Positions 17,411-25,255 are shown, numbered from the stretch's first letter. The stretch: 64,000 bases of DNA from Rhodoplanes sp963712435 (GCA_963712435.1 CAVQIB010000004.1:1-64000), one strand, 5' to 3'. Translations and numbers: made by a program. Notes: generated by a model from the sequence alone, not told the origin.

Positions 17411-18613
17411 CTACTCGCGCCGGCTGCGGAACAGCGGCTTGCCCTCCGCGATGTCGGCGCGCAGCGCCTCGGTGTCGGCGCCGAGCCGCGGCGAGGGTTG
17501 CTCGTAGCTCAGCGGCGTGCGCGAGAACAGGATCGGGGTGCGCACGCCCGGCACCGTTCCTCCCGCCGCATCGGGCGCGGGCAGATCGAGGCGCATTGCG
17601 CGGGCGACCACCTGCGGATCGGCGAACACCTCGGCAATATCGTGGATCGGCCCGGCCGGGACTCCGGATTTTTCGAGCGCCGAGAGAAGCTCGGCGCGCG
17701 TCATGCGGATGGTGCGGGCGGCGATGTTTGCGACGAGTTCCTCCCGCGCGGCGACACGCCCGGCATTCGACTGGTAGCGGCCGTCGGCCGCGAGCTCCGG
17801 CAGCACGAGGACAGCGCACAGGCGCAGGAACTGCGCGTCGTTTCCGACTGCGATCACCACATGGCCGTCGGCGGTCGGGAAGACCTGATACGGCACGAGA
17901 TTGGGATGCGCATTGCCCATCCGCTTGGGCGAGACGCCCGACACGAGATAGTTGAGCGCCTGATTGGCGAGCACGCCGACCAGGACGTCGAGCAGCGACA
18001 TGTCGATGTGCTGGCCCAGCCCGCTGCGCTCGCGCTCGATCAGCGCCGCCTGGATCGCGCTCGCCGCGTAAAGCCCGGTGAAGACATCGGCGAAGGCGAC
18101 GCCGATCTTCATCGGCTCGCGTTCCGGTTCGCCGGTGACGTGCATGATCCCACCCATCGCCTGGATGAGGAAGTCGTAGCCTGGCCGCGGCGCGTAAGGC
18201 CCGGTCTGTCCGAAGCCGGTGATCGAGCAATAGACGAGACGCGGATTGATCGCCTGCAGGCTGTCGTAATCGAGCCCGAAGGGCTTGAGCCCGCCCAGCT
18301 TGAAATTCTCGATCAGCACATCGGCTTCGCGCGCGAGCGCGCGCACCAGGCCCTGACCGTCCTCGGTCTCGAAATCGGCGACGACCGAGCGCTTGCCGCG
18401 ATTGGTCGCGTGATAATAGGCGGAATCGAGCGTCTCTCCGTTCTGCCCATTAACAAAAGGCGGCCCCCAGGCGCGCGTGTCGTCTCCCGCGCCGGGACGC
18501 TCGACCTTGATGACCTCCGCGCCGAGATCGGCCAGCAACTGCCCGGCCCAGGGGCCGGCGAGGACGCGGGCGAGTTCGAGAACGCGAACGCCGGCGAGAG
18601 GCATGGTGTTCAT
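17411..18613 (-). CDS. CaiB/BaiF (family III) CoA-transferase
   Basis: 400 residues of the formyl-CoA transferase/alpha-methylacyl-CoA racemase fold: LAGVRVLELARVLAGPWAGQ, LADLGAEVIKVERPGAGDD, ATNRGKRSVVADFETEDGQ, ADVLIENFKLGGLKPFGLDY, PRLVYCSITGFGQTGPYA, then PGYDFLIQAMGG with the catalytic aspartate. These enzymes move CoA between carboxylic acids through aspartyl-CoA thioester and anhydride intermediates. The substrate cannot be told from sequence. Among starts, ATG 18613 (MNTMPLAG) is the first that fits the family; ATG 18604 is possible. It is not in an obvious operon with a dehydrogenase or ligase. It ends 20 bases from the convergent kinase gene. Confidence 0.88.
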   Translation of the reverse strand: MNTMPLAGVRVLELARVLAGPWAGQLLADLGAEVIKVERPGAGDDTRAWGPPFVNGQNGETLDSAYYHATNRGKRSVVADFETEDGQGLVRALAREADVLIENFKLGGLKPFGLDYDSLQAINPRLVYCSITGFGQTGPYAPRPGYDFLIQAMGGIMHVTGEPEREPMKIGVAFADVFTGLYAASAIQAALIERERSGLGQHIDMSLLDVLVGVLANQALNYLVSGVSPKRMGNAHPNLVPYQVFPTADGHVVIAVGNDAQFLRLCAVLVLPELAADGRYQSNAGRVAAREELVANIAARTIRMTRAELLSALEKSGVPAGPIHDIAEVFADPQVVARAMRLDLPAPDAAGGTVPGVRTPILFSRTPLSYEQPSPRLGADTEALRADIAEGKPLFRSRRE

Positions 18614-18777
18614 GGACAGCTTTGCAATCTCGGGTGAGGAGCAGGAAAAGACGTCGGCAGAAGCGCAACCAGTTCTGATACAGAAGGTCGCGGCCGTCGC
18701 CAATCGTCAATAGACCGGTGCGTTTTTGCGCGACGCCGCGCACGGCGTTCCTGCGCCGGACAGCCGAAGACGCGGCG

Positions 18778-18948
18778 CTACGGCTCCTCGTCCTCAGGTC
18801 GGGTCACCACGTGACCGCATTCGTCGCACTGATAGGATACGAGTTCCGGATTGGCGCCAAGCTTGGGCAGCCGGCGCGCAAAGCGCATCATCGCGCCGCA
18901 ATGGGCGCAATCAGGCTGATGTGATGCACTATCGTCCGACAATTCCAT
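18778..18948 (-). CDS. small zinc-ribbon protein, 56 aa
   Basis: The peptide beginning MELSDDSASHQPDC contains CAHCGAMMRF and, 26 residues later, CDECGHVVTRP: a two-knuckle zinc ribbon of the rubredoxin or treble-clef type. Both CxxC pairs are intact. The frame opens earlier (19017), but ATG 18948 gives the compact domain. It is cytoplasmic and its function is unknown; such ribbons occur in many rhizobial hypothetical proteins. A perfect 7-bp dyad lies 74 bases upstream. Confidence 0.6.
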   Translation of the reverse strand: MELSDDSASHQPDCAHCGAMMRFARRLPKLGANPELVSYQCDECGHVVTRPEDEEP

Positions 18949-19021
18949 CCCGGCCTGCGTCGGTTTTTTTTGTTCGGGCACAATCGAACGCGGCCGCGCA
19001 TTCGGCAATTCCGGCAATATA

Positions 19022-19040
19022 CCTAAGGAAATCCCTTAGG
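19022..19040. promoter_or_regulatory. perfect dyad, candidate operator
   Basis: CCTAAGG-AAATC-CCTTAGG is a perfect 7-bp inverted repeat around five bases, upstream of the zinc-ribbon gene (start 18948) and about 175 bases past the end of the PcaC-like gene. There is no T-run on either side, so it suits a dimeric regulator better than a terminator. The regulator is unknown. Confidence 0.5.
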
Positions 19041-19214
19041 CTTGCGCGAGACCGCCGGTTGTCGCGCGCTGGGGGCGAGAGCGTTCGCACAGAACCGCCG
19101 ACGTGCTTCGCCGCCGCTTTCGCCGGAGCGGGACGCGGGTCGTCGTCTATCGGTTGTGGTCATCGTCCGCGCAGGCGACCGGCTGCTGACGGCGAGGGCA
19201 GCCTCGCGGCAAAC

Positions 19215-19613
19215 TCACGCGTCGCTGCTCCCCAAACGCCCCATCTCAGCCAGCACCCGCTCCGCCTCGTTGATCGCGTGATTGCCGGCCGGCACGCCGC
19301 AATACAAGGTCGATTGCAGGATGATCTCCTTGATCTCGTCGCTGGTCACGCCGTCGTCGAGGGCGGCGCGCACGTGCAACTTGAACTCCTCCCAGCGGCC
19401 GAGCGCGATCATGCTGGCGAGCACCATGCAGCGGCGGGTCTTGCGATCAAGGCCGGGACGCGTCCAGATCTCGCCCCAGACGATGCGCGTGATCATGTCC
19501 TGGAACTCGGTGTTGAAGGCGTTGCGCTTCTCCATCGAGCGGTCGACCCACGCATCGCCGAGCACCTCGCGGCGCGCCGCCATGCCCTTTTCGTAGCGAT
19601 CATCCGCCGTCAT
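19215..19613 (-). CDS. pcaC: carboxymuconolactone decarboxylase family protein (PcaC-like)
   Basis: 132 residues resembling 4-carboxymuconolactone decarboxylase: YEKGMAARREVLGDAWVD, FNTEFQDMITRIVWGEIWTR, RKTRRCMVLASMIALGRWEE, FKLHVRAALDDGVTSDEIKE and ILQSTLYCGVPAGNHAINEA. In the beta-ketoadipate pathway PcaC turns gamma-carboxymuconolactone into beta-ketoadipate enol-lactone. Length and motifs match PcaC closely, but no other pca gene is beside it, so a related decarboxylase or stress role is possible. It is divergent from mmcB with a 64-base gap. Confidence 0.8.
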   Translation of the reverse strand: MTADDRYEKGMAARREVLGDAWVDRSMEKRNAFNTEFQDMITRIVWGEIWTRPGLDRKTRRCMVLASMIALGRWEEFKLHVRAALDDGVTSDEIKEIILQSTLYCGVPAGNHAINEAERVLAEMGRLGSSDA

Positions 19614-19677
19614 CGCGGTCTCCTGGTCATTGCGGACGCCGGTTTATTCCAAGTCGATCTCGTGGCATTGTGCACCG

Positions 19678-20157
19678 ATGCTGATGACCGCGCCAGCAAT
19701 GCCCTGCGACGGGCGGCAATCCCCCGTCGCGCTCGCCGTCTCGCGCGGCGCGCAACGGCTCCTCTTGTCGCTCGGCCTCGCCTGCGTGAGCGAGTTGCCG
19801 CTCGCCTCGGGGCGGCGCGCCGACCTGGTCGCGCTCGGCGGGGACGGCGAGGTCTGGATCGTCGAGATCAAGTCCTCGGTCGAGGATTTCCGCGCCGACC
19901 ATAAATGGCCGGACTATCGGATGCACTGCGACCGCCTGTTCTTCGCCACCGGCCCGCACGTGCCGGCCGCGATCTTTCCCGACGACGCCGGGCTCATTCT
20001 GGCCGACGGGTTCGGCGCTGCCCTGGTGCGGGACGCGCCCGAGCACCGGCTGCATCCCGCCACGCGCCGGCGCCTGCTGCTCGCCTTCGCGCGCGCCGCG
20101 GCGCTGCGGCTGCAGTCGCTCGCCGATCCGGCGGGACGCTACGAAGCGCAGATGTGA
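19678..20157 (+). CDS. mmcB: MmcB-family DNA repair protein (putative nuclease)
   Basis: 159 residues, matching MmcB (DUF2081 type), an SOS-linked alphaproteobacterial DNA-repair protein with a PD-(D/E)XK-like nuclease fold. The core SGRRADLVALGGDGEVWIVE-IKSS supplies the catalytic D...E-x-K triad, followed by DHKWPDYRMHCDRLFFAT and DDAGLILADGFGAALVR. ATG 19678 is taken over the earlier in-frame start at 19630 because it gives the usual length. The next gene begins 11 bases downstream. Mutagen resistance is family knowledge from Caulobacter; nothing here tests it. Confidence 0.88.
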   Translation: MLMTAPAMPCDGRQSPVALAVSRGAQRLLLSLGLACVSELPLASGRRADLVALGGDGEVWIVEIKSSVEDFRADHKWPDYRMHCDRLFFATGPHVPAAIFPDDAGLILADGFGAALVRDAPEHRLHPATRRRLLLAFARAAALRLQSLADPAGRYEAQM

Positions 20158-20168
20158 GACGCTCGCGC

Positions 20169-21167
20169 ATGCCCAGGCTGAAGAGGATCGCGTTCTGGTT
20201 GATCGCCGGACTCCTGATCTGCGCGCCGATCATCGCCGCCGAGTTCTACCTGCGCAGCGTCGGGCTCGGGAGTCCGATCCTGTTCTACGCCAACGCCTCC
20301 TACCGCTTCGCGCCGCAACCCGATCAGCAGCAGTTGCGGCGTCGCGGCGCGACGGTCACCATCGACAGCAAGGGATTGCGCAGCACGACCGACTGGTCGA
20401 ATCCGGCCGACGCCAAGCTCCTGTTCATTGGCGACAGCGTGACCTGGGGCGGCACCTATATCGACGACCGCGACCTGTTCTCGGACGGCGTGTGCCGGCG
20501 CCTGGCGGGAGCGAGCGGCAAGCGCTACGGCTGCGGCAATGCCGGCGCCAACCAGTACGGGACCGACAACATGGCCGAGCGCGTCCGGTACAAGAACGTC
20601 GATGACGAATCCGTCCTTGTCGTGACGCTGATCGCGCACGACGCGGTGCGCGGACTGGTCGATGCGGAGGGCCGCTATTTCTTCATGCAGCGGCCGCCGC
20701 CGCCGTTCCGGGCGCTCTGGGAGGCGACGACGTTTCTCACCTGGACGCTCTACAAGGCGCTGCGGCCGGCGACCTATCGGTCGGACGACGATTTCCGGGT
20801 CGCCGAGCGCAGTCTGGAGAACCTGTTTGCGGCGCTCCGGGAAACGCAGCGGCCGGGGCGGAAAGTGCTGATCGTCTTGTCGCCAATCAAGGCGGAGCTC
20901 GGCGGACGCGAAAGCCCGTTTACGCAGCATGTGCGGAGCGTGCTTGCCCGCTCCGGGTTCGACCTGCTCGACCTGCACGCCGCGGTCTCCGCCGCGGTCA
21001 CTCCCGATTTCTATTACGATCCGATTCATCTCGATGTGGCCGGTCACGCCTTTTATGCCGATCGGATCGCCGAGCGTCTCATCGCGTCGACGAACGGTGA
21101 GCCGCGCGCAGGCCGCGGGCGAACAAGCGCCGCAACATTGACCGGGGCGCGCAGGGCTCGCGCCTGA
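20169..21167 (+). CDS. membrane-anchored SGNH/GDSL-type hydrolase
   Basis: 332 residues beginning with a signal anchor (MPRLKRIAFWLIAGLLICAP, then IIAAEFYL). The catalytic serine lies in LLFIGDSVTWGGTY (block I), the GxN block in CGNAGANQYGTDNM, and the C-terminal Asp/His pair in PDFYYDPIHLDVAGHAF. The active domain should face the periplasm. SGNH enzymes deacylate or deacetylate lipids and glycans; the substrate cannot be predicted. The C-terminal 25 residues are Arg- and Ala-rich and disordered. It follows mmcB by 11 bases on the same strand, perhaps co-transcribed without shared function. Confidence 0.75.
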   Translation: MPRLKRIAFWLIAGLLICAPIIAAEFYLRSVGLGSPILFYANASYRFAPQPDQQQLRRRGATVTIDSKGLRSTTDWSNPADAKLLFIGDSVTWGGTYIDDRDLFSDGVCRRLAGASGKRYGCGNAGANQYGTDNMAERVRYKNVDDESVLVVTLIAHDAVRGLVDAEGRYFFMQRPPPPFRALWEATTFLTWTLYKALRPATYRSDDDFRVAERSLENLFAALRETQRPGRKVLIVLSPIKAELGGRESPFTQHVRSVLARSGFDLLDLHAAVSAAVTPDFYYDPIHLDVAGHAFYADRIAERLIASTNGEPRAGRGRTSAATLTGARRARA

Positions 21168-21192
21168 GCCCGGCAAACGAGGGCGCGCCGGG

Positions 21193-22467
21193 TCACTCCG
21201 TCAAGCCTGCGTAGGACAGGAACCCGACCGTTGCGCCGGGCGCGACCGAGGTCATCTCCTCGCCGAGCTCGACGAGACCGTCGGTCGCGGTCAAGGAGGT
21301 GATCACGCCGGCGCCGTCCTGGGGGAACTTCATCGCCTCGACTGCGCCGTCGCTTCCATGGCGAAGCGAGACCCGCACATATTCGCGCCGTCCCATTTTC
21401 TTGCGGTAACTGAAGGCGGCGCGCACCGGCAGCGGAACGAGCGGGCGCGGCGTCGCTCCGGCGAGACGCAGCAATAGCGGCCGCACGACCCGGACGAAGG
21501 TCACGAACACGGCCGCCGGATTGCCGGGCAGCCCGACAAAGGCGGCCTGCCCGGCCCGATCCGGGTGGGGCAGCACCCCCATCGCCACCGGCCGGCCCGG
21601 CTTGATCGCCACGCGCCAGAACACCAGCCGTCCGGCCTGCTCGACGGCCGCCCGCACATGATCGGCTTCGCCGGTCGACACCCCGCCCGACGTGAGGACG
21701 AGGTCATGGCCGGCGGCGGCGGCTGCGAGCGCGGCGGCGAGCGTATCGGGGTGATCGCGCAGAATGCCGAGATCGGTCACCCGCGCGCCGAGCTTCTCCA
21801 GCAGCGCGAGCAGCAGAAAGCGGTTGGCGTCGTAGATCGCGCTGGCCGGCCGGACGTCACCCGGCTCGATCAGCTCATCGCCGGTCGAGAACAGCGCCAC
21901 GGCGATGCGCCGGCGCACCGGCGCTGTGGTCATGCCCTGGGCCGCCGCAAGCGCCATGTCCTGGGGAGAAATTCGCCGGCCCGCGGCAAGCATCACGGCC
22001 CCGGCGCGCACATCCTCGCCGGCGAGCCGCCGGTTGGCGCCGAGAGCGAGTCCGGGCGGCACGGTCACGCGGTCGCCGTCGCGCGTCACGTCCTCCTGCA
22101 TCACGACGGTGTCGGCGCCCGGCGGCATGGGCGCTCCGGTGAAGATGCGGATCGCCTCGCCGGCGGCCACGCCGCGCGCCGCATCCTGACCGGCCGCGAT
22201 CCGATCGACGACGGCGAGCCGCGACGCTTCGCGCGCGGAGAGGTCGGCATGGCGCAGCGCGTAACCGTCGACCGCCGAGTTGTCGAACGACGGCAGGTCG
22301 ATGGCGGCGGCGAGGTCGGTCGCGAGCACGCGCCCCGCCGCCTCGCGCAGGCGCACGCGTTCGATTTCGGCGACCGGCGCGATGCGTTCGACGATCAGCC
22401 GCTCCATCTCCGCGATCGGCATTAGCGGGCCGGCGAAGGCGAAACAGTCGTCGCTCAGCTGCGCCAT
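21193..22467 (-). CDS. moeA: molybdopterin molybdotransferase
   Basis: 424 residues with the complete MoeA order: LPSFDNSAVDGYALRHADL, GEAIRIFTGAPMPPGADTVV (MoeA signature), then IAVALFSTGDELIEPGDVRP, IYDANRFLLLALLEKLGA, DLVLTSGGVSTGEADHVRAA with the catalytic Asp region, KPGRPVAMGVL and VGLPGNPAAVFVTF. It inserts molybdate into adenylylated molybdopterin to give Mo-cofactor. Start ATG 22467 overlaps the end of mobB by 13 bases (mobB's TGA lies inside the first moeA codons), so the two are translationally coupled. The frame opens further upstream inside mobB, but that part is not MoeA-like. Confidence 0.94.
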   Translation of the reverse strand: MAQLSDDCFAFAGPLMPIAEMERLIVERIAPVAEIERVRLREAAGRVLATDLAAAIDLPSFDNSAVDGYALRHADLSAREASRLAVVDRIAAGQDAARGVAAGEAIRIFTGAPMPPGADTVVMQEDVTRDGDRVTVPPGLALGANRRLAGEDVRAGAVMLAAGRRISPQDMALAAAQGMTTAPVRRRIAVALFSTGDELIEPGDVRPASAIYDANRFLLLALLEKLGARVTDLGILRDHPDTLAAALAAAAAGHDLVLTSGGVSTGEADHVRAAVEQAGRLVFWRVAIKPGRPVAMGVLPHPDRAGQAAFVGLPGNPAAVFVTFVRVVRPLLLRLAGATPRPLVPLPVRAAFSYRKKMGRREYVRVSLRHGSDGAVEAMKFPQDGAGVITSLTATDGLVELGEEMTSVAPGATVGFLSYAGLTE

Positions 22468-22994
22468 GCCGCGCTCCGGCCGCGTTCGATCGCCTCTTCG
22501 ACTGGGATCGCGCATGCGAGCAGAATGTCGACGATCGCGTGCACGTCCTCGATCAGCACCGAGCGGATCGGCGCGTCCGGCATGGGGCGGTCCGACGCGA
22601 TCGCGACGATGTCGGAATCGTCGACATAGAGACACGGCTTGCCGACCACCGCCCGATACACTTCGAGCTTGGGATGCGGCTCGCGCTTAAATCCCTCGAC
22701 GATCACGAGATCGACCGGCGCGAGCTTGCCGAGCAATTGCGCGAGTTCAAGCTCCTTCTCGCCGCGCAATTCGTGCATCAGCGCAAAACGCACCGCCGAG
22801 GAGACCAGCACCTCGGACGCCCCGGCGACCCGGTGCGCGTACGAGTCCTTGCCCGGATGATCGACATCGAAGCCGTGATGCGCGTGCTTGACGGTCGAGA
22901 CGCTGAGCCCGCGGCCGACGAGGCGCGGAATGATGCGGGTCAGCAGCGTCGTCTTGCCGGCGCCGCTCCAGCCGGCGAGCCCGATCACGCGCAT
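22455..22994 (-). CDS. mobB: molybdopterin-guanine dinucleotide biosynthesis protein MobB
   Basis: 179 residues. The Walker A loop GLAGWSGAGKTTLLTRIIP lies at the N terminus, followed by STVKHAHHGFDVDHPGKDSY, HRVAGASEVLVSSAVRFALM, LVIVEGFKREPHPKLEVYR and LYVDDSDIVAIASD, all standard for MobB. It is a GTP-binding adaptor assisting MobA in making the MGD form of the cofactor. ATG 22994 (MRVIGLAG) is chosen because it starts the P-loop strand directly. It is coupled to moeA by overlap. mobA is not next to it. Confidence 0.93.
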   Translation of the reverse strand: MRVIGLAGWSGAGKTTLLTRIIPRLVGRGLSVSTVKHAHHGFDVDHPGKDSYAHRVAGASEVLVSSAVRFALMHELRGEKELELAQLLGKLAPVDLVIVEGFKREPHPKLEVYRAVVGKPCLYVDDSDIVAIASDRPMPDAPIRSVLIEDVHAIVDILLACAIPVEEAIERGRSAAWRS

Positions 22995-23101
22995 GTCCGT
23001 TGAGCCCGTTCCCACAATTTCGCGTATCTGGGGCCATCGGGCACGGGCGGTCAAGCGCGCGAGGCTTGACCCGTGCGAGCGCCTGCGGCGAAAAGGAGGG
23101 A

Positions 23102-23326
23102 ATGGCTGAGACGCGGCTCGATCTGCGCGGGCTTAAATGCCCGCTTCCGGCGCTCAAGACGCGCAAGGCGCTTGCGCGCCTTGCGCCGAATGATGTTTTG
23201 ACGGTCGAGTGCACCGATCCGCTCGCCGAGATCGACATTCCGAATCTCGTGAACGAAACCGGCCATGCGCTCGAAGGCGTGGTGCGGAACGGCGCCCTGC
23301 GCGTATTCCGCATCCGCAAGCGATAG
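23102..23326 (+). CDS. TusA-family sulfurtransferase
   Basis: 74 residues of the TusA/SirA fold: LDLRGLKCPLPALKTRKALA carries the sulfur-accepting Cys in the Cys-Pro-x-Pro signature, and VECTDPLAEIDIPNLVNE completes the sheet. AAAGGAGGGA just ahead of ATG 23102 is a near-ideal ribosome site. TusA proteins relay persulfide sulfur to tRNA thiolation, molybdenum cofactor or sulfur oxidation. Being divergent from mobB-moeA at 107 bases, a Moco-related role is plausible but unproven. Confidence 0.9.
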   Translation: MAETRLDLRGLKCPLPALKTRKALARLAPNDVLTVECTDPLAEIDIPNLVNETGHALEGVVRNGALRVFRIRKR

Positions 23327-23338
23327 GCGCGACGCGAA

Positions 23339-23491
23339 CTAAATGCGGCCCATAAGCGCAAGCACAATGACGATGATCAGCAGCACGCCGACAATGCCGC
23401 CCGGACCATAGCCCCAACTCCTGCTGTAGCCCCAGTTCGGCAACGCGCCGACCAGGATCAAAATAAGAATGACGATCAGAATTGTTGACAT
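23339..23491 (-). CDS. DUF3309 small membrane peptide, 50 aa
   Basis: The minus strand from ATG 23491 encodes MSTILIVILILILVGALPNW, then GYSRSWGYGPGGIVGVLL and a second hydrophobic stretch ending LALMGRI. Two short helices around a central SRSWGYGP loop are the hallmark of DUF3309. GGAGA precedes the start by seven bases and the stop TAG is at 23339-23341. The family is common and usually stress-linked in Hyphomicrobiales; its function is unknown. It lies among other small envelope genes (holin-like, DUF883). Confidence 0.85.
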   Translation of the reverse strand: MSTILIVILILILVGALPNWGYSRSWGYGPGGIVGVLLIIVIVLALMGRI

Positions 23492-23570
23492 CGCGGGTCT
23501 CCGTCACACGGTGATCGGAGGAGCAATCCTGGGCATCAACAAAGGTTCCGGCGAGGCGATCCGCCGCGCG

Positions 23571-23999
23571 TCACTTTCGATCGACGTTTCGGCTCAGCAA
23601 TAAACCGACGAGAAATGCGCCGGCCAGACCGACCGCAATCGTGCGGCGTCCGCCAAGCGTCTTGCCAAGATCGAGTCCGGCCGCGAGCAGGCGCGGGTCG
23701 AGCCACCACGGTGTGGCGGCCGACGCGGCCGATTGCGCGATGCGCGCCGGCGGGCGATCGGCGGTCCGCCGCGCGACGCTCAGCCCAATTGCGGCGAGCA
23801 GCGCCACGAGAATGAAGAATCCAGCGAAGCCGAGGAGCGTCCGAATTGTCCCGAACTCGGCTTGCGCCACCATGAAGATCGCTACGCCGAGAAACAGGAG
23901 CGCAGCAAGCATTGCGACAACGGCGATCGCTCCCCAAACGCCGCACCTCACCAGCGCATCGACGCGCGTGCGCAGGCGCAAAATGATTCGTTCAAACAC
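23571..23999 (-). CDS. holin-like (YqjE-type) membrane protein
   Basis: 142 residues with two strong transmembrane helices at about 21-43 (VWGAIAVVAMLAALLFLGVA) and 54-75 (TLLGFAGFFILVALLAAIGL), and a third hydrophobic stretch near the C terminus (TIAVGLAGAFLVGLLL). This layout and its position next to a DUF883 gene match the Phage_holin_3_6/YqjE group, which in many bacteria pairs with ElaB/YqjD proteins. It begins 30 bases after the end of the DUF883 gene, on the same strand. Likely an inner-membrane stress protein; the function is not established. Confidence 0.7.
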   Translation of the reverse strand: MFERIILRLRTRVDALVRCGVWGAIAVVAMLAALLFLGVAIFMVAQAEFGTIRTLLGFAGFFILVALLAAIGLSVARRTADRPPARIAQSAASAATPWWLDPRLLAAGLDLGKTLGGRRTIAVGLAGAFLVGLLLSRNVDRK

Positions 24000-24029
24000 G
24001 GCTCGCCCCCCCGGCCCCTCGGCGCTTGG

Positions 24030-24368
24030 CTAGCGCCGCCACATCGCCCCAACGACGAATCCGAGACCGACCGCGACGGCGATGGTCGCCAGCGGCCGCG
24101 TCCGCATATTGTCCTCGAGCGTCGTGCCGACATCGTCGAGGACGTCGGACGCCATGTCCCGGCCGCGCTCGCTCAGGTCGGACACCGTGTCTCCCATCTG
24201 GCGCATGCGCTGCCTGACGTCGCCGAGCGCCTGATCTCCCGTCGCGCTGACAAGCGTCGACACCTGCCCGGCGAGACGCATCATGTCTTCGCGCAACGCC
24301 TGCAAATCCTTGCGAATGTCGTCCATGACCGCCGCTGCTCCGTTCCCCGCATTCATCGAACTCTCCAA
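24030..24368 (-). CDS. DUF883 (ElaB/YqjD-type) protein
   Basis: 112 residues. A long amphipathic helical region (MDDIRKDLQALREDMMRLAG, VSDLSERGRDMASDVLDDVG) is followed by a single C-terminal helix with a glycine pattern and a basic end (PLATIAVAVGLGFVVGAMWRR), the DUF883 layout. E. coli members anchor stationary-phase ribosomes to the inner membrane; that role is not shown here. A TGAAC-N16-CGTT promoter on the minus strand sits 24-48 bases upstream, tying it to the EcfG general stress sigma factor. It leads the pair with the holin-like gene. Confidence 0.82.
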   Translation of the reverse strand: MESSMNAGNGAAAVMDDIRKDLQALREDMMRLAGQVSTLVSATGDQALGDVRQRMRQMGDTVSDLSERGRDMASDVLDDVGTTLEDNMRTRPLATIAVAVGLGFVVGAMWRR

Positions 24369-24391
24369 TTCCGAAATTAGCTCGAATCGAT

Positions 24392-24416
24392 AACGCGGCG
24401 GCGCACGAAAAGTTCA
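24392..24416 (-). promoter_or_regulatory. candidate EcfG-type promoter for DUF883 gene
   Basis: Read on the minus strand: TGAAC (24416-24412), 16 bases, CGTT (24395-24392). This differs by one base from the alphaproteobacterial EcfG consensus GGAAC-N16/17-CGTT and lies directly upstream of the DUF883 start at 24368. Confidence 0.6.
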
Positions 24417-24451
24417 AAGAAGCGGCGTCGCTGATGCAGCTCGCGAATCAA

Positions 24452-24476
24452 GGAACCGCGCTCATGCGACGGCGTT
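24452..24476 (+). promoter_or_regulatory. EcfG-type general-stress promoter (exact consensus)
   Basis: GGAAC at 24452-24456, exactly 16 bases, CGTT at 24473-24476, then a 25-codon membrane-peptide gene at 24527. This is a perfect match to the EcfG -35/-10 pair, divergent from a near-perfect copy serving the DUF883 gene 36 bases to the left. Confidence 0.75.
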
Positions 24477-24526
24477 TGCCCGGCGTCAGCAAATTCTCAG
24501 TGCGCTGATCCGCGAGGAAAACGACC

Positions 24527-24604
24527 ATGCGTTACGGGCTTTTGTGGCTACTCGGCATTCCGATTCCGGTTCTGGTGCTGCTGTGGATGTTCGGCGTGCT
24601 GTAA
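24527..24604 (+). CDS. 25-residue hydrophobic membrane peptide
   Basis: ATG 24527 opens MRYGLLWLLGIPIPVLVLLW, then MFGVL and TAA, preceded by GAGGAA eight bases upstream. The peptide is one transmembrane helix with a central IPIP kink. Similar tiny peptides occur across Hyphomicrobiales beside stress genes. The exact EcfG promoter 50 bases upstream supports that it is real and induced by general stress. Function unknown. Confidence 0.7.
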   Translation: MRYGLLWLLGIPIPVLVLLWMFGVL

Positions 24605-24652
24605 ACGAAGTGATGCCGCCGTTAACCATCCCGCAGGAAAAAAGCTGCGCCG

Positions 24653-25255
24653 TCAGGTCCGGCGGAGGCGGTTGGCGATGTCCGCCACATGCCGCCCCTG
24701 AAAGCGCGCGCCGGCGAGTTCGTTCTCGCTCGGCCGGCGCGAGCCGTCCGCGCCCGCGATCGTGGACGCCCCATAAGGCGAGCCGCCGGTGATCTCGGCC
24801 ATGTCGGTCTGGCCTGCAAAGGAATAGGGCAGGCCGACGATGACCATTCCAAGGTGCAGCAGCACGACGTGAGTCGTCAGGATCGTGCTTTCCTGTCCTC
24901 CGTGCTGCGTGTTGCTGGATGTGAACACGCTCGCGACCTTGCCGACGAGCTTTCCCTGCGCCCACAGGCCGCCCGCCTGGTCGAGAAAGTTCTTCATCTG
25001 CGCCGCCATGTTTCCGAAGCGGGTCGGCACGCCGAAGATGATGGCGTCGTAGTCGGGCAGTTCGGCGATGGCGGCGATCGGCGCATTTTGATCGAGCTTG
25101 AAGCCCGACTTTTTCGCAAGCTCGTTCGGGACGAGTTCCGGGACGCGCTTGACGAGCGCTTCGGCGCCGGCTTGGCGCACGCCTTCGGCAACCGCATCCG
25201 CCATGCGCTCGACATGGCCATAGCTCGAATAGTAGAGAACCAATACCTTGGTCAT
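24653..25255 (-). CDS. wrbA: NAD(P)H:quinone oxidoreductase WrbA
   Basis: 200 residues, flavodoxin-like. FMN-binding blocks are VLYYSSYGHVERMADAVAEG, FGVPTRFGNMAAQMKNFLDQ, VFTSSNTQHGGQESTILTTH and GSPYGASTIAGADGSRRPSE, the type IV WrbA pattern. It is a tetrameric two-electron quinone reductase that avoids semiquinone formation. The start is ATG 25255 (MTKVLVLYY) and the length is that of the family. It is one of several stress-response genes in this stretch (DUF883 cluster, pirin). Confidence 0.95.
   Translation of the reverse strand: MTKVLVLYYSSYGHVERMADAVAEGVRQAGAEALVKRVPELVPNELAKKSGFKLDQNAPIAAIAELPDYDAIIFGVPTRFGNMAAQMKNFLDQAGGLWAQGKLVGKVASVFTSSNTQHGGQESTILTTHVVLLHLGMVIVGLPYSFAGQTDMAEITGGSPYGASTIAGADGSRRPSENELAGARFQGRHVADIANRLRRT

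Noticed and set aside
23492..23560. EcfG promoter for the DUF3309 gene
   Set aside because: GGAAC is present on the minus strand (23550-23546), but at 16 or 17 bases the -10 reads GATT or ATTG rather than CGTT.
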